Below, one piece after another: positions 1 to 6,690 of a stretch of DNA of 64,000 bases. The notes beneath the pieces are model-generated. The model had not been told where the DNA came from. It saw nothing but the letters and a program-made list of their open reading frames with translations, and did no database searches. The stretch lies in contig JACFMQ010000012.1 of assembly GCA_019455325.1 (NCBI GenBank), positions 1 to 64,000 on the forward strand. The letters are read 5' to 3'. Positions within the stretch are counted from its first letter, which is position 1. Every line of letters starts with the position of its first letter. Origin of the DNA: Rhodocyclaceae bacterium (GTDB lineage Bacteria; Pseudomonadota; Gammaproteobacteria; Burkholderiales; Rhodocyclaceae). Both the position numbers and the translations under genes were made by a program.

Positions 1-264
1 GATGTCGCCGAGGCGCAGCTCGAAACCTGCCGCGGCAACACCGGCCGCCTGCAGGGGTCGATCGACGTCCAGAATGCCGCCGTCCGCCTGCTCGCCGCCG
101 AGGCCAGGGCCGCGCACCGCGACGCCGAGGCCGCGCGCCTGGAAGCTGAACGCTCGGCAGCCCCCCATGACCAGCGCGCTGCCGAACTGCGTCAATGGCG
201 GCGCAGCGCCGGCGAGGACGATTGCGCGGCCACGCGCCGACTGCTCGCCGAGGTGCCGCGATGA
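1..264 (+). CDS. Rz-like inner-membrane spanin, C-terminal part (5' partial)
   Basis: The frame is open from base 1 to a TGA at 262-264 and encodes 87 residues; the N-terminus, including any membrane anchor, lies outside the window. The visible part is a long Ala/Glu/Arg-rich helix without prolines, then a conserved-looking tail with LRQWRRSAGEDDCAA. A coiled-coil-like helix with a short Cys-containing C-terminus is typical of phage Rz i-spanins, which link the inner membrane to an Rz1 lipoprotein and complete host lysis. The stop overlaps the start of an Rz1-like lipoprotein gene (ATGA), which supports the call. Identity rests on this context and the residue pattern. Confidence 0.72.
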   Translation, partial: DVAEAQLETCRGNTGRLQGSIDVQNAAVRLLAAEARAAHRDAEAARLEAERSAAPHDQRAAELRQWRRSAGEDDCAATRRLLAEVPR

Positions 265-563
265 TCCGCCGGCTCGCCCCTGTCGCCCTCGCGCTGCTGC
301 TCTCCGCCTGCGGCACGCCGGCCGTCGTCACGCAGCGCGTGGAGATCCCGATTCCGGTGCGGCCGATCACCGCCGCCGATCTGCCGCCGCCGCCGGCCGA
401 CGAATTCGGCGCTACCTCGTCGGCCGATCCGCTCGACGCGCAGGTGCGTGCGCTGCTGCTCGACCGTGAGATGACTGCCGCCTACCTAAAACGCCTGCGC
501 GCCCTTGTCGGCGCGTGCGTCGGGCCGGCGACGCCGGCGCCGCGGCTGCCGACGATGGAGTGA
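261..563 (+). CDS. Rz1-like outer-membrane spanin lipoprotein
   Basis: The 100-residue protein starts at an ATG that overlaps the stop of the Rz-like gene. Residues 1-17 form a lipoprotein signal with lipobox LLSAC, so the mature protein should begin at Cys17. The next segment is proline-rich (PIPVRPITAADLPPPPADE), as in Rz1 proteins, which form the outer-membrane half of the spanin complex. In lambda, Rz1 is nested inside Rz; here the two genes overlap by only 4 bases, which is the separated arrangement also seen in phages. At 100 residues it is longer than lambda Rz1 (60). It is the last lysis gene seen before the structured RNA and com. Confidence 0.78.
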   Translation: MIRRLAPVALALLLSACGTPAVVTQRVEIPIPVRPITAADLPPPPADEFGATSSADPLDAQVRALLLDREMTAAYLKRLRALVGACVGPATPAPRLPTME

Positions 564-605
564 GATATTCGCCGCCGGCCGAAGGGCAGGGCGGCAGGAA
601 AAGAC

Positions 606-682
606 GGTGCGACCGAAGCGGGTGTAGCAGCACCCGCCCCGGCCACCTCCCGCAGCTACCGCCTGCGTTTGGCCAGGGCACC
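606..682 (+). ncRNA. Structured RNA resembling phage C4 antisense RNA
   Basis: This 77-base stretch between the lysis genes and com folds by eye into a closed multi-stem structure. A closing stem pairs GGTGC (606-610) with GCACC (678-682). Hairpin 1 pairs GCGGGTG (618-624) with CACCCGC (631-637). A second arm pairs GGCCA (641-645) with TGGCC (670-674) and, inside it, CGCAG (651-655) with CTGCG (663-667). The unpaired CCTCCC at 646-651 could bind a Shine-Dalgarno sequence. Phage P1 C4 RNA is also about 77 bases, is processed from a leader and blocks translation of its target by pairing near the SD. The assignment rests on size, fold, anti-SD loop and phage context. A covariance search would decide it. 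Confidence 0.5.
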
Positions 683-686
683 GCCA

Positions 687-698
687 CCGTGCACACGG
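687..698 (+). other. Short perfect hairpin in the com leader
   Basis: CCGTG (687-691) pairs with CACGG (694-698) around a 2-base gap, directly after the C4-like fold and about 30 bases before the com start. With such a small loop the inner pair would open in RNA. It may be part of the same leader structure; no function is shown. Confidence 0.3.
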
Positions 699-729
699 CG
701 GGCCAAGCCTACACGCAAAAGGCATAACC

Positions 730-903
730 GTGAAAGAGGTGAGGTGCAGCAACTGTAATCGCAAGCTGGCCGAGGCGGAGTACATCCGCCTGTCCATCAA
801 GTGCCCCCGCTGTGGGGCGATCAACGAACTGAAGGCCATCGAGCCTCCCCGTCGCGCACCCGGTGCGCAGAAGGAGAGAAGCGATGGCAGTGATTTCCGG
901 TAG
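730..903 (+). CDS. com: Com-family zinc-finger translational regulator
   Basis: The 57-residue protein starts at a GTG and is too short for most gene callers. It has a four-cysteine zinc knuckle, C6-x2-C9 and C25-x2-C28, in the arrangement of phage Mu Com (62 residues). Mu Com binds the mom mRNA near its start codon, opens an inhibitory structure and switches on translation of the DNA-modification gene mom. Here com overlaps the start of a Dam-type methylase by 20 bases (884-903), so the methylase is the likely controlled gene. There is no mom homologue in view. The basic, low-complexity C-terminal tail (PPRRAPGAQKERSD) is encoded over the methylase ribosome-binding site. Confidence 0.82.
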   Translation: MKEVRCSNCNRKLAEAEYIRLSIKCPRCGAINELKAIEPPRRAPGAQKERSDGSDFR

Positions 904-1690
904 TCCGATCATCCCGTGGCTCGGCGGCAAACGCCGCCTCGTCGATCGGCTGGTGCCGCTCATTCCCCCGCACGAGTGCTACGTCGAGCTGTTCGCCGGC
1001 GGCGCCGCACTCTACTTCCTGCGGCCGGTGCCCGCGCCGGTCGAGGTGCTCAACGACGTCAACGGCGAGTTGATCAACCTCTACCGCGTCGTGCAGCACC
1101 ACCTGGAGGAGTTCGTCCGGCAGTTCAAGTGGGCGATCAGCAGCCGGCAGGTCTTCCGCTGGCTTCAGGACACGAGGCCGGAGACCCTGACCGACATCCA
1201 GCGCGCCGCCAGGTTCTTCTACCTCCAGCAGCATGCGTTCGCGGGCAAGGTGGCGGGCCAGACCTTCGGCACCGCGACGACGTCGCCGTCGATCAACCTG
1301 CTGCGCATCGAGGAGAGCCTGTCCGCCGCTCACCTGCGCTTGGCTGGTGGGACGACGGTCGAGAACCTGCCCTGGGACGATTGTCTCGCGCGCTACGACC
1401 GCCCGCACACCTTCTTCTACGCCGATCCGCCGTACTGGGAGACCGAGGGCTACGGCGTGCCGTTTCCGTGGGAACAGTACGAGCGCCTAGCCGAAGCAAT
1501 GCGTTCCTGCAGCGGCAGGATGATGCTGTCCATCAACGACCACCCGGCCATTCGCAACTGCTTCGAGGGGTTGACCTTCCACGAGACGGAGATCAGGTAT
1601 AGCGTGGCCAACAAGCAGTGCGCACCAAAGGAGAGTGGCGAACTGGTGATCACCAATTATCGGCCGGAGGTGATGGGTGGGCTGTTCTAG
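884..1690 (+). CDS. Dam-type N6-adenine DNA methyltransferase (D12 class)
   Basis: The 268-residue protein has the D12-class motif order: PWLGGKRRL near residues 11-19, the AdoMet-binding FAGG at 37-40, and the catalytic DPPY at 181-184. I chose the ATG at 884, 8 bases after AAGGAG; an in-frame start at 863 lies inside com and has no clear ribosome-binding site. Phage Dam enzymes methylate host-like sites to evade restriction or time gene expression. The upstream com gene suggests translational control of this gene. Its stop codon shares the bases CTAG (1687-1690) with the stop of the convergent HTH gene, so the two transcripts overlap at the 3' ends. Confidence 0.88.
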   Translation: MAVISGSPIIPWLGGKRRLVDRLVPLIPPHECYVELFAGGAALYFLRPVPAPVEVLNDVNGELINLYRVVQHHLEEFVRQFKWAISSRQVFRWLQDTRPETLTDIQRAARFFYLQQHAFAGKVAGQTFGTATTSPSINLLRIEESLSAAHLRLAGGTTVENLPWDDCLARYDRPHTFFYADPPYWETEGYGVPFPWEQYERLAEAMRSCSGRMMLSINDHPAIRNCFEGLTFHETEIRYSVANKQCAPKESGELVITNYRPEVMGGLF

Positions 1691-1896
1691 CCCCCGCCTT
1701 CGGGCGCCAGTCCGGCACGCAGCGCGGCGCAGGCCAGAGCGGTACGGCGGTCGATCTCGACCGGCTTGCCGGTCGCCCAAGCCGTGCCGCGCTCCATTGC
1801 CTGGTAGGTCGGCAGAGCTATGCCGAGTTCGGCGGCTGCCGCGCGTTGGGTGAAGCCCATGCTTTTACGCCAGCGGCGCATGTCGTCCGAAGTCAT
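1687..1896 (-). CDS. Small helix-turn-helix protein, last gene of the leftward phage operon
   Basis: The 69-residue protein starts at an ATG overlapping the stop of the preceding gene by 4 bases. Residues 5-35 (MRRWRKSMGFTQRAAAAELG followed by IALPTYQAMERG) read as a Cro/XRE-type HTH: a first helix, a FTQ turn, then a recognition helix. The rest is a short Ala-rich tail. It may be a repressor of the island, and a candidate binder of the dyads near 8337-8387, but as the last cistron it would be expressed together with the whole block. No close named family is recognised. Confidence 0.68.
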   Translation of the reverse strand: MTSDDMRRWRKSMGFTQRAAAAELGIALPTYQAMERGTAWATGKPVEIDRRTALACAALRAGLAPEGGG

Positions 1897-2216
1897 TTTC
1901 CCTTCGCCGCAACCGCCTGGGCGCGTGCCCAGACACGGCCGGCCTCCTCCATCAACCGCCCGAGCCGGGCGTTGATCGAGGCGGTGTCGCGCAAATGAGG
2001 GTTGATTAGCAACCAAGCGCGCAACGTATCATCGCCGCACGCCGGGACGCCCGTCCACTCGCCGACACCGTCGGCATGGCAGTGGGTGCCGCACTCCGGG
2101 CGTGGGAAAACGATCCCGGCCGTGAATGAGACCGTCAGGCCGCTGTCGTGTGCGGCGGTGCCTGCCGCCAGGTTGACAACCCAGTGGCGGTGCCAGTTGT
2201 AATGCCTGCCCGTCAT
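1893..2216 (-). CDS. Unrecognised His/Cys-rich small phage protein
   Basis: This 107-residue protein has 4-base overlaps with both neighbours, which fixes the start at the ATG at 2216. It has an N-terminal HYNWHRHW cluster and a PECGTHCH segment near residue 45, so a bound metal is possible. The C-terminal half looks helical and carries no membrane segment or signal peptide. I do not recognise a family. Its place in a translationally coupled operon argues that it is a real gene. Confidence 0.62.
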   Translation of the reverse strand: MTGRHYNWHRHWVVNLAAGTAAHDSGLTVSFTAGIVFPRPECGTHCHADGVGEWTGVPACGDDTLRAWLLINPHLRDTASINARLGRLMEEAGRVWARAQAVAAKGK

Positions 2217-2641
2217 TGCACGCTCCAAGGATCGAGGCACGGGACGGCAGCGACGGTGCGGTACTTGCCCGGGAGGCGTAGCTTTTCCCCGCCGCGGGTC
2301 CAGACGGTGATCACGAAGCCGCCGCCTTGGTTATCCTCGGGCAGAAGGCGGTCCGTCTGTTCCGCCACCAGGTGCAGGCAGTAGGGGTTGTCTGAGCCGT
2401 CCTCGAAGAGCAACTCTAGGGCCTCGCGCCCGCCCTGCTCGTGCCACGGTCCGCGGGAGACGATCACGCAGTGGGCGCCGTTCATCTCGCGCAACTCGCC
2501 TTTGAGCGCGTCCGGCAGCAGCAGCCGAGCGGCGCCGGCGTTCCACGACAGATAGCAGTAGCCACGCCGGGCATGTTCGCTGTCCCAGTAGTTGGTCTCG
2601 ACGATGCGCTGTCCAGCGTTTTTGATTGTCAGCATGCTCAC
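2213..2641 (-). CDS. Unrecognised phage protein
   Basis: The 142-residue protein most likely starts at the GTG at 2641, whose bases overlap the stop of the IbrB-like gene (GTGA); an ATG six bases further in is an alternative. The sequence alternates short beta-like stretches with charged turns (GYCYLSW, AHCVIVSRG, GGFVITVW) and looks like a single soluble domain. It has no signal peptide, membrane helix or catalytic motif that I can name. It follows ibrB directly and precedes two more small coupled genes. Confidence 0.62.
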   Translation of the reverse strand: MSMLTIKNAGQRIVETNYWDSEHARRGYCYLSWNAGAARLLLPDALKGELREMNGAHCVIVSRGPWHEQGGREALELLFEDGSDNPYCLHLVAEQTDRLLPEDNQGGGFVITVWTRGGEKLRLPGKYRTVAAVPCLDPWSVQ

Positions 2642-3291
2642 TCCCAGGACTTCGAGTATTCGTGGTTTTTGAAGAGTTCCGGCAACCCGGAGACCTGCTT
2701 GAAGCGCAGCACCTCATCGGCATCCATGCCCAGTTCCTTGGCCACCTCGGCATCAGTCCAGCCGGCGCGGATCAGGTCGGCGACGATGTCCGTCATGGGC
2801 AGCACGCCATGCACGCCGCGCGCACGGTTGTGGCGGATCGTCGCGGCCATGCGGTCCTTGAGGTCGTGGCGATGCCCCTTGATCGCGGTGATGGGCAGGT
2901 AGCCGTGCACGCGCTCGCGGACCTCGCGGCTCTCTTTGCCAATGCGGCTACGGTGGAAACCGTCGATCACTGTGTGCTCTCTCCCGTCCTCGCGCCGGTC
3001 CGGGAATGTGACGATCGGCTGTGTGTAGCCGTCCGCGCGGATCGAGCGCTCGAGCAGCCGCATCTCCGGCGGCGCCACGGTATTCGGATTGTAGTCGTTG
3101 CCTCCGACCGTCGTGGCTTTTGCCCAGAGCACACAATCCACTGGTTCGGCGGCGAACGGGCTGCGCCGGTGCAGGGCCAGGCGGAGGGCGTTGATCGTCG
3201 ACACCTTGTCATCGAAGGGCATGGCGTCGATCTCGGCGAACAGCGCTTCGGCGCGCTCGATCAGGTCCGGTTGCGAGAAAAGATCATTCAT
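2638..3291 (-). CDS. ibrB: IbrB-like ParB/sulfiredoxin-fold protein
   Basis: The 217-residue protein carries a ParB-type fold: a first beta segment around residues 58-72 (NDYNPN), the helix after PPEMRLLERSI, PIVTF, and the signature DGFHR at 110-114. DGFHR takes the place of the GERR/GxHR nucleotide-binding motif of ParB and sulfiredoxin. A probable HTH lies near residues 168-195 (GWTDAEVAKELGMDADEV). In E. coli the IbrA/IbrB pair activates expression of Eib immunoglobulin-binding proteins; the biochemical activity is not established as far as I know. Here ibrB is separated from ibrA by a GNAT gene, with ATGA overlaps on both sides. Role in chromosome partitioning is unlikely because no ParA is present. 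Confidence 0.82.
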   Translation of the reverse strand: MNDLFSQPDLIERAEALFAEIDAMPFDDKVSTINALRLALHRRSPFAAEPVDCVLWAKATTVGGNDYNPNTVAPPEMRLLERSIRADGYTQPIVTFPDRREDGREHTVIDGFHRSRIGKESREVRERVHGYLPITAIKGHRHDLKDRMAATIRHNRARGVHGVLPMTDIVADLIRAGWTDAEVAKELGMDADEVLRFKQVSGLPELFKNHEYSKSWE

Positions 3292-3710
3292 CGGGCAATC
3301 CTTTCAATCTTGACCCAGGCGCCACGCTTGCTGACAGCGCGGAAGCCCAGTTTCTTCAGTGCCGCGGCACTCGCGGCCGGCAGGTTGCCGAGGGCCGGCA
3401 GGTGGTGGTGGTCGATGTAGTGCAACGCCTGGCGCAGCAGTTCGCGGAACACGCCCTTGCCGCGCCATTCCGGCTCTACATAGCCGTTGCGAAGGACAAT
3501 CATGTCGGTCTTGTGCTCGATGCTGAGAAAGGCCACAACGCGCAGGTCGCGCTTGTTCATGGCGACCAGCCAGCGGTAGTCGGCTCCGTCGTTGAGCGGA
3601 TAGCCGCCGCACTCCCTGCGGATCTGTGGCGAGGCGAAGTAGCGACCGAGCTTGCCGAAAAAACCGGCCTCGTCGGCGCTGCTGATCAGCATCTTGGTGA
3701 TGACGTTCAT
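3288..3710 (-). CDS. GNAT-family N-acetyltransferase
   Basis: The 140-residue protein shows the GNAT core: a central strand pair (LRVVAFLSIE, then MIVLRNGYVEP) followed by the acetyl-CoA loop WRGKGVFREL, with RGKGVF at residues 83-88, and a C-terminal LGNLPAASAAALKKLGFR that fits motif B. The start is the ATG overlapping the ibrA stop. Longer readings upstream run inside ibrA and were not used. It sits between ibrA and ibrB, so it is probably a subunit or modifier of the same pathway. The acceptor could be a protein, a nucleobase or a small molecule; nothing in the sequence decides this. Confidence 0.82.
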   Translation of the reverse strand: MNVITKMLISSADEAGFFGKLGRYFASPQIRRECGGYPLNDGADYRWLVAMNKRDLRVVAFLSIEHKTDMIVLRNGYVEPEWRGKGVFRELLRQALHYIDHHHLPALGNLPAASAAALKKLGFRAVSKRGAWVKIERIAR

Positions 3711-4942
3711 AGGTCGGCGTACCTCTCCTTGATCTCGATGAGCCGGTCGGTATCCCGGCGGGCGAAACCGAAAGACAGGCTCTTCGCCATATCCTGCTTG
3801 AGAATGGACACAGCCACGCGGCGCCAGCTCGGCTGTGCTTTTTTGTTCTCCAGCGCCGGCTCGCCGGCGTCCGGCCATTGCGCCAGCGGATAGCCGTTCT
3901 CGGCCCACCAGTCCTTGAATACCTGAATGCGGCGCTCATAGACGGCGCGGAGCCCATCGGGCAGCGTGCCCATCAGGAAGTCCACGTACTGCTGCCAGCT
4001 TGAGAACGATGGCGGTAGTCCAATCCCGCCCTGGTAGCCGAGCATCTTCTGCCCGGCGTAGAGAGCAGCGTAGTTGGCGCCCTCCACGCGCTGCACGATG
4101 CGGAACCAGGTCTTCGGTTCGATCTGGTGGAAGAGGTCAAGCCCCTTGCGTTGGTCGTCGCCGTAGGGCTGGCAGATACGCATCTCGGTGAACGGCATGC
4201 CGGTCAGGTACATCCAGTCGTAGAGCCGGTTGTAGTCGTGCCCGTGAGCGTGAATGTAGTGCCACAAATCCTCGAAGCGCCAGTCGTAGATCGGGAAGAA
4301 GCTCACGGCTTTGCTGCGGGCGCTGTCCTTGGCGCTCCACTGAATTGGCTCGCCGCCGGGTGGCGCCCAGGCGCATTTTTTCACCGTCGCCCGCTTTTTG
4401 ACTGCCCTGAAACGGTTCAGGGACTCGTCGGCGCGGATGCCGACAAGGAAGGCCGCGCCCTCATCACCGGCGAACCACTCGTTAAAGCCGGGTACAAACT
4501 CCTCGAACTCCATCCGGTAGCGGTAGAAGGGGAAGAAGTTTTGGTCGCGGATCACGGCCGGATGTTCCGGCATCGGACGTACCCAGTCCGCCTCCCGTCC
4601 CGGTTCCCATGCACACCAGTAGGGATGCGTCGCGCTGCTGGCGTTGCGCAGGTTGATGGGCAGACAGATCCACCAGCCGCGGATTTCTGGCTGGCTGAAC
4701 ATGCGCTCCACGTGCTCCATGGTCGCCGCATACTGGCCCTCGAGGTCGAGCAGCATGGCATCCACTGGCAGACGCCCCATCTCGCGCGCTACCTCGACGG
4801 CCAGGTGCAGCAGCACCGTGCTGTCTTTTCCCCCCGAGAAGGCGACGCAGACCTTGCCAAAATTCTCGAATATCGTGCGCAGCCGCGCCTTCGTGGCGTC
4901 ATGCACGTTGGCCGTCAGGTACGTCTTGGCTCCGAGCGTCAT
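3707..4942 (-). CDS. ibrA: IbrA-like PP-loop protein (DUF3440, PAPS reductase-like)
   Basis: The 411-residue protein has the ATP-pyrophosphatase PP-loop SGGKDS at residues 36-41, followed by the PAPS-reductase/adenylyl fold. Further on are RADESLNRFR and the CQPYGDDQRKGL segment, and then a helical DUF3440-type C-terminal region. The C-terminal Cys-Gly-Leu-His tail that assimilatory CysH needs is absent, so it is not a sulfate-assimilation enzyme. DndC-type proteins of DNA phosphorothioation use the same fold but lack this C-terminal part. IbrA is known as a partner of IbrB. The start overlaps the helicase stop (ATGA), which suggests coupled translation. Confidence 0.86.
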   Translation of the reverse strand: MTLGAKTYLTANVHDATKARLRTIFENFGKVCVAFSGGKDSTVLLHLAVEVAREMGRLPVDAMLLDLEGQYAATMEHVERMFSQPEIRGWWICLPINLRNASSATHPYWCAWEPGREADWVRPMPEHPAVIRDQNFFPFYRYRMEFEEFVPGFNEWFAGDEGAAFLVGIRADESLNRFRAVKKRATVKKCAWAPPGGEPIQWSAKDSARSKAVSFFPIYDWRFEDLWHYIHAHGHDYNRLYDWMYLTGMPFTEMRICQPYGDDQRKGLDLFHQIEPKTWFRIVQRVEGANYAALYAGQKMLGYQGGIGLPPSFSSWQQYVDFLMGTLPDGLRAVYERRIQVFKDWWAENGYPLAQWPDAGEPALENKKAQPSWRRVAVSILKQDMAKSLSFGFARRDTDRLIEIKERYADL

Positions 4943-6396
4943 AGTGCCCTCACGAGTTCAATGGCCTGCTTCTTCATGCCCTGCCTTCGGTAGACGTCCA
5001 GCCGGTCCTGGAATGCCTCCAGCGCGTTGCCCTTGCGTTCGATCGCCTGGGCGATGCGCGCGTCGATGGAATCCAGGCAGCGCAGTGTCCCATAGACCGG
5101 CCGGCGCGTCTGTCCAATGCGGTGGTTGCGATCCTCGGCCTGGCGCCGCTTGTCATACTTGAAACTGTCGGCATAGAAGAGTGCGTAGGCGGCCTCGTTG
5201 AACGTATGCACCTGTCCGCCGGTGTCCTGGGTGGCCACCAGGAAGCGCGCGCCAGCGCGCCAGCGCGCCAGTGCCGACGCTCTCTTGGAATCGCCCATCT
5301 TGCCGTGGAACTCGGCCACTTGCTCGGCGCCATATATCTCGGCCAGGGCTTCGCGGATCTGGCGCACCGCGTGGTGGAATTTCGCCCAGATGATGACGGG
5401 TTCGCTCTCGGGGATTTCGGCGATGGTGTCGAGCAGCAGTGCGAGCCGGTTGTGCGCTATCTCGATGAGCTTGGTCTGACCCGTGGCCGGGTCGGTGCGA
5501 TTCCAGAAGCCGCAGACGATGGTCTGCAGCGTCGAGAACAGATGGAACAGCCGCACCGGGTTCCAGTCGTCGTAATCGCAGGAGAGCAGTATCTCGTCCT
5601 TGGCCTGCTCGTAGTAGGCGCGCTGCTCGCCGGTCATGCGGCAATAGCGGTCTTCGTAGAGCTTCTCGGGCAGATCGAGACACTCGTCCTTGCGCACCTG
5701 GTAGGTGTAGGGTGCGATCTTCGCCGCCAGATAGTCCTCGTTGTGGCTGCGCAGGATGCGTCCAGTGCGTCGCTTGCGGCCGTAGGCGTCCTTGCGCTCC
5801 TCGTATTCCAGGTGGTTTGCGGCGAAGCTCCAGAAGCTCTTGTAGCCGAGGATTTTCTGGCTGAGGAAGCGCATCTGGGCATAGAGGTCCACCGCGCCCT
5901 GGGAGAATGGGGTACCGGTGAGCACGGCCCGGTAGCGCGCCCGCTCGCTCATGTGGGTGATGCGTTGGGTGCGCTTGGCCCGAGGTCCCTTGATGTACTG
6001 GGACTCGTCCACCGCGACGAAACTCTGCTCGGTCACCAGGCTGTTATAGGCCAGCACGACGCGGTCGGAGGCTGACATGCTCTCGGTGCCGATCACATAG
6101 ATGCGACGGTCTCGCGGTACGGTGCGCTCGCTGGTGGCGTCATCGAAGATGCAGATGTCTGCGCCGGTGAGCGTCGTGTGCTTGGTAACTTCATGGGCGA
6201 TGGTGTCACGGCCAGAGCAGGGGCAGAACCAGAACAGGCGGTCGAACTTCTCCTGGCGGATCCGCGCCAGCTCGAGCAGCGTGCGGCTCTTGCCCGTGCC
6301 CATGTCCATGAACAGCCCGCCGACCCGCGAGGGCAGTAGCTTTGCCACTGCCGGCGGCTGATGCCGCATCAGTTCAGTCCGAGTCGAGAAGCTCAT
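4939..6396 (-). CDS. SNF2-type superfamily 2 helicase/translocase
   Basis: The 485-residue protein has Walker A MGTGKS at residues 32-37, a DESQ Walker B box at 130-133, the TGTPF motif near 161, and the SNF2 motif VI RNHRIGQTRRP near 423. This is the typical compact two-lobe SNF2 engine with little added sequence. The start is the ATG at 6396 behind GGAGAGG; the frame is open further upstream but those codons overlap the previous gene. SNF2 motors translocate on double-stranded DNA. In this operon it could deliver the IbrA/GNAT/IbrB activities to DNA or remodel host proteins, but that is inference. It overlaps the previous gene by 23 bases. Confidence 0.88.
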   Translation of the reverse strand: MSFSTRTELMRHQPPAVAKLLPSRVGGLFMDMGTGKSRTLLELARIRQEKFDRLFWFCPCSGRDTIAHEVTKHTTLTGADICIFDDATSERTVPRDRRIYVIGTESMSASDRVVLAYNSLVTEQSFVAVDESQYIKGPRAKRTQRITHMSERARYRAVLTGTPFSQGAVDLYAQMRFLSQKILGYKSFWSFAANHLEYEERKDAYGRKRRTGRILRSHNEDYLAAKIAPYTYQVRKDECLDLPEKLYEDRYCRMTGEQRAYYEQAKDEILLSCDYDDWNPVRLFHLFSTLQTIVCGFWNRTDPATGQTKLIEIAHNRLALLLDTIAEIPESEPVIIWAKFHHAVRQIREALAEIYGAEQVAEFHGKMGDSKRASALARWRAGARFLVATQDTGGQVHTFNEAAYALFYADSFKYDKRRQAEDRNHRIGQTRRPVYGTLRCLDSIDARIAQAIERKGNALEAFQDRLDVYRRQGMKKQAIELVRAL

Positions 6397-6688
6397 GGGC
6401 AACCTCTCCGGACTGAACCAGGGGCGTGTGGTGGCGTGGCTTCGGCGGTAGCGCCACGGCTTTGCAGCGCAGATATCGACCTTCGTCCGAGAACTCACCA
6501 AGGACGGCCACGCGGGCATCGCTGTAGCCATTCCGTGTGTGTTCGAAGGCCGATGCCAGAAAATCGTACTGAGCCGATGAGAGCCAGCAGACGCGCTTGG
6601 CCTCGCCGACGATTTCCAGCTCGACGCGCCACTTGCCGTAGCGCGTCCAGGTGGCTGCAGTGATTGTGTGCAAGGTCTTCTCGGCCAC
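6374..6688 (-). CDS. Unrecognised phage protein upstream of the SNF2 gene
   Basis: The 104-residue protein most likely starts at the GTG at 6688, which stands 7 bases after AGGAGG. A TTG at 6694 overlaps the previous stop codon but lies too close to the SD. The N-terminal half has alternating hydrophobic and charged residues typical of beta strands (WRVELEIV, ARVAVLGEF), and the tail is proline/histidine-rich. No family is recognised. The strong ribosome-binding site and the overlap with the helicase start support it as a real gene. Confidence 0.63.
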   Translation of the reverse strand: MAEKTLHTITAATWTRYGKWRVELEIVGEAKRVCWLSSAQYDFLASAFEHTRNGYSDARVAVLGEFSDEGRYLRCKAVALPPKPRHHTPLVQSGEVAHELLDSD

Positions 6689-6690
6689 GC

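Noticed and set aside
884..1690. Mom-type DNA modification gene controlled by Com
   Set aside because: The gene next to com has D12-class methylase motifs, including DPPY, and no resemblance to Mom.
2638..3291. Chromosome or plasmid partitioning ParB
   Set aside because: No parA gene or parS-like repeat is nearby; the DGFHR motif and the IbrA partner fit IbrB better.
3707..4942. CysH assimilatory sulfate reductase
   Set aside because: The protein has the PP-loop but lacks the C-terminal catalytic cysteine tail, is too long, and lies in a phage operon beside an IbrB-like gene.
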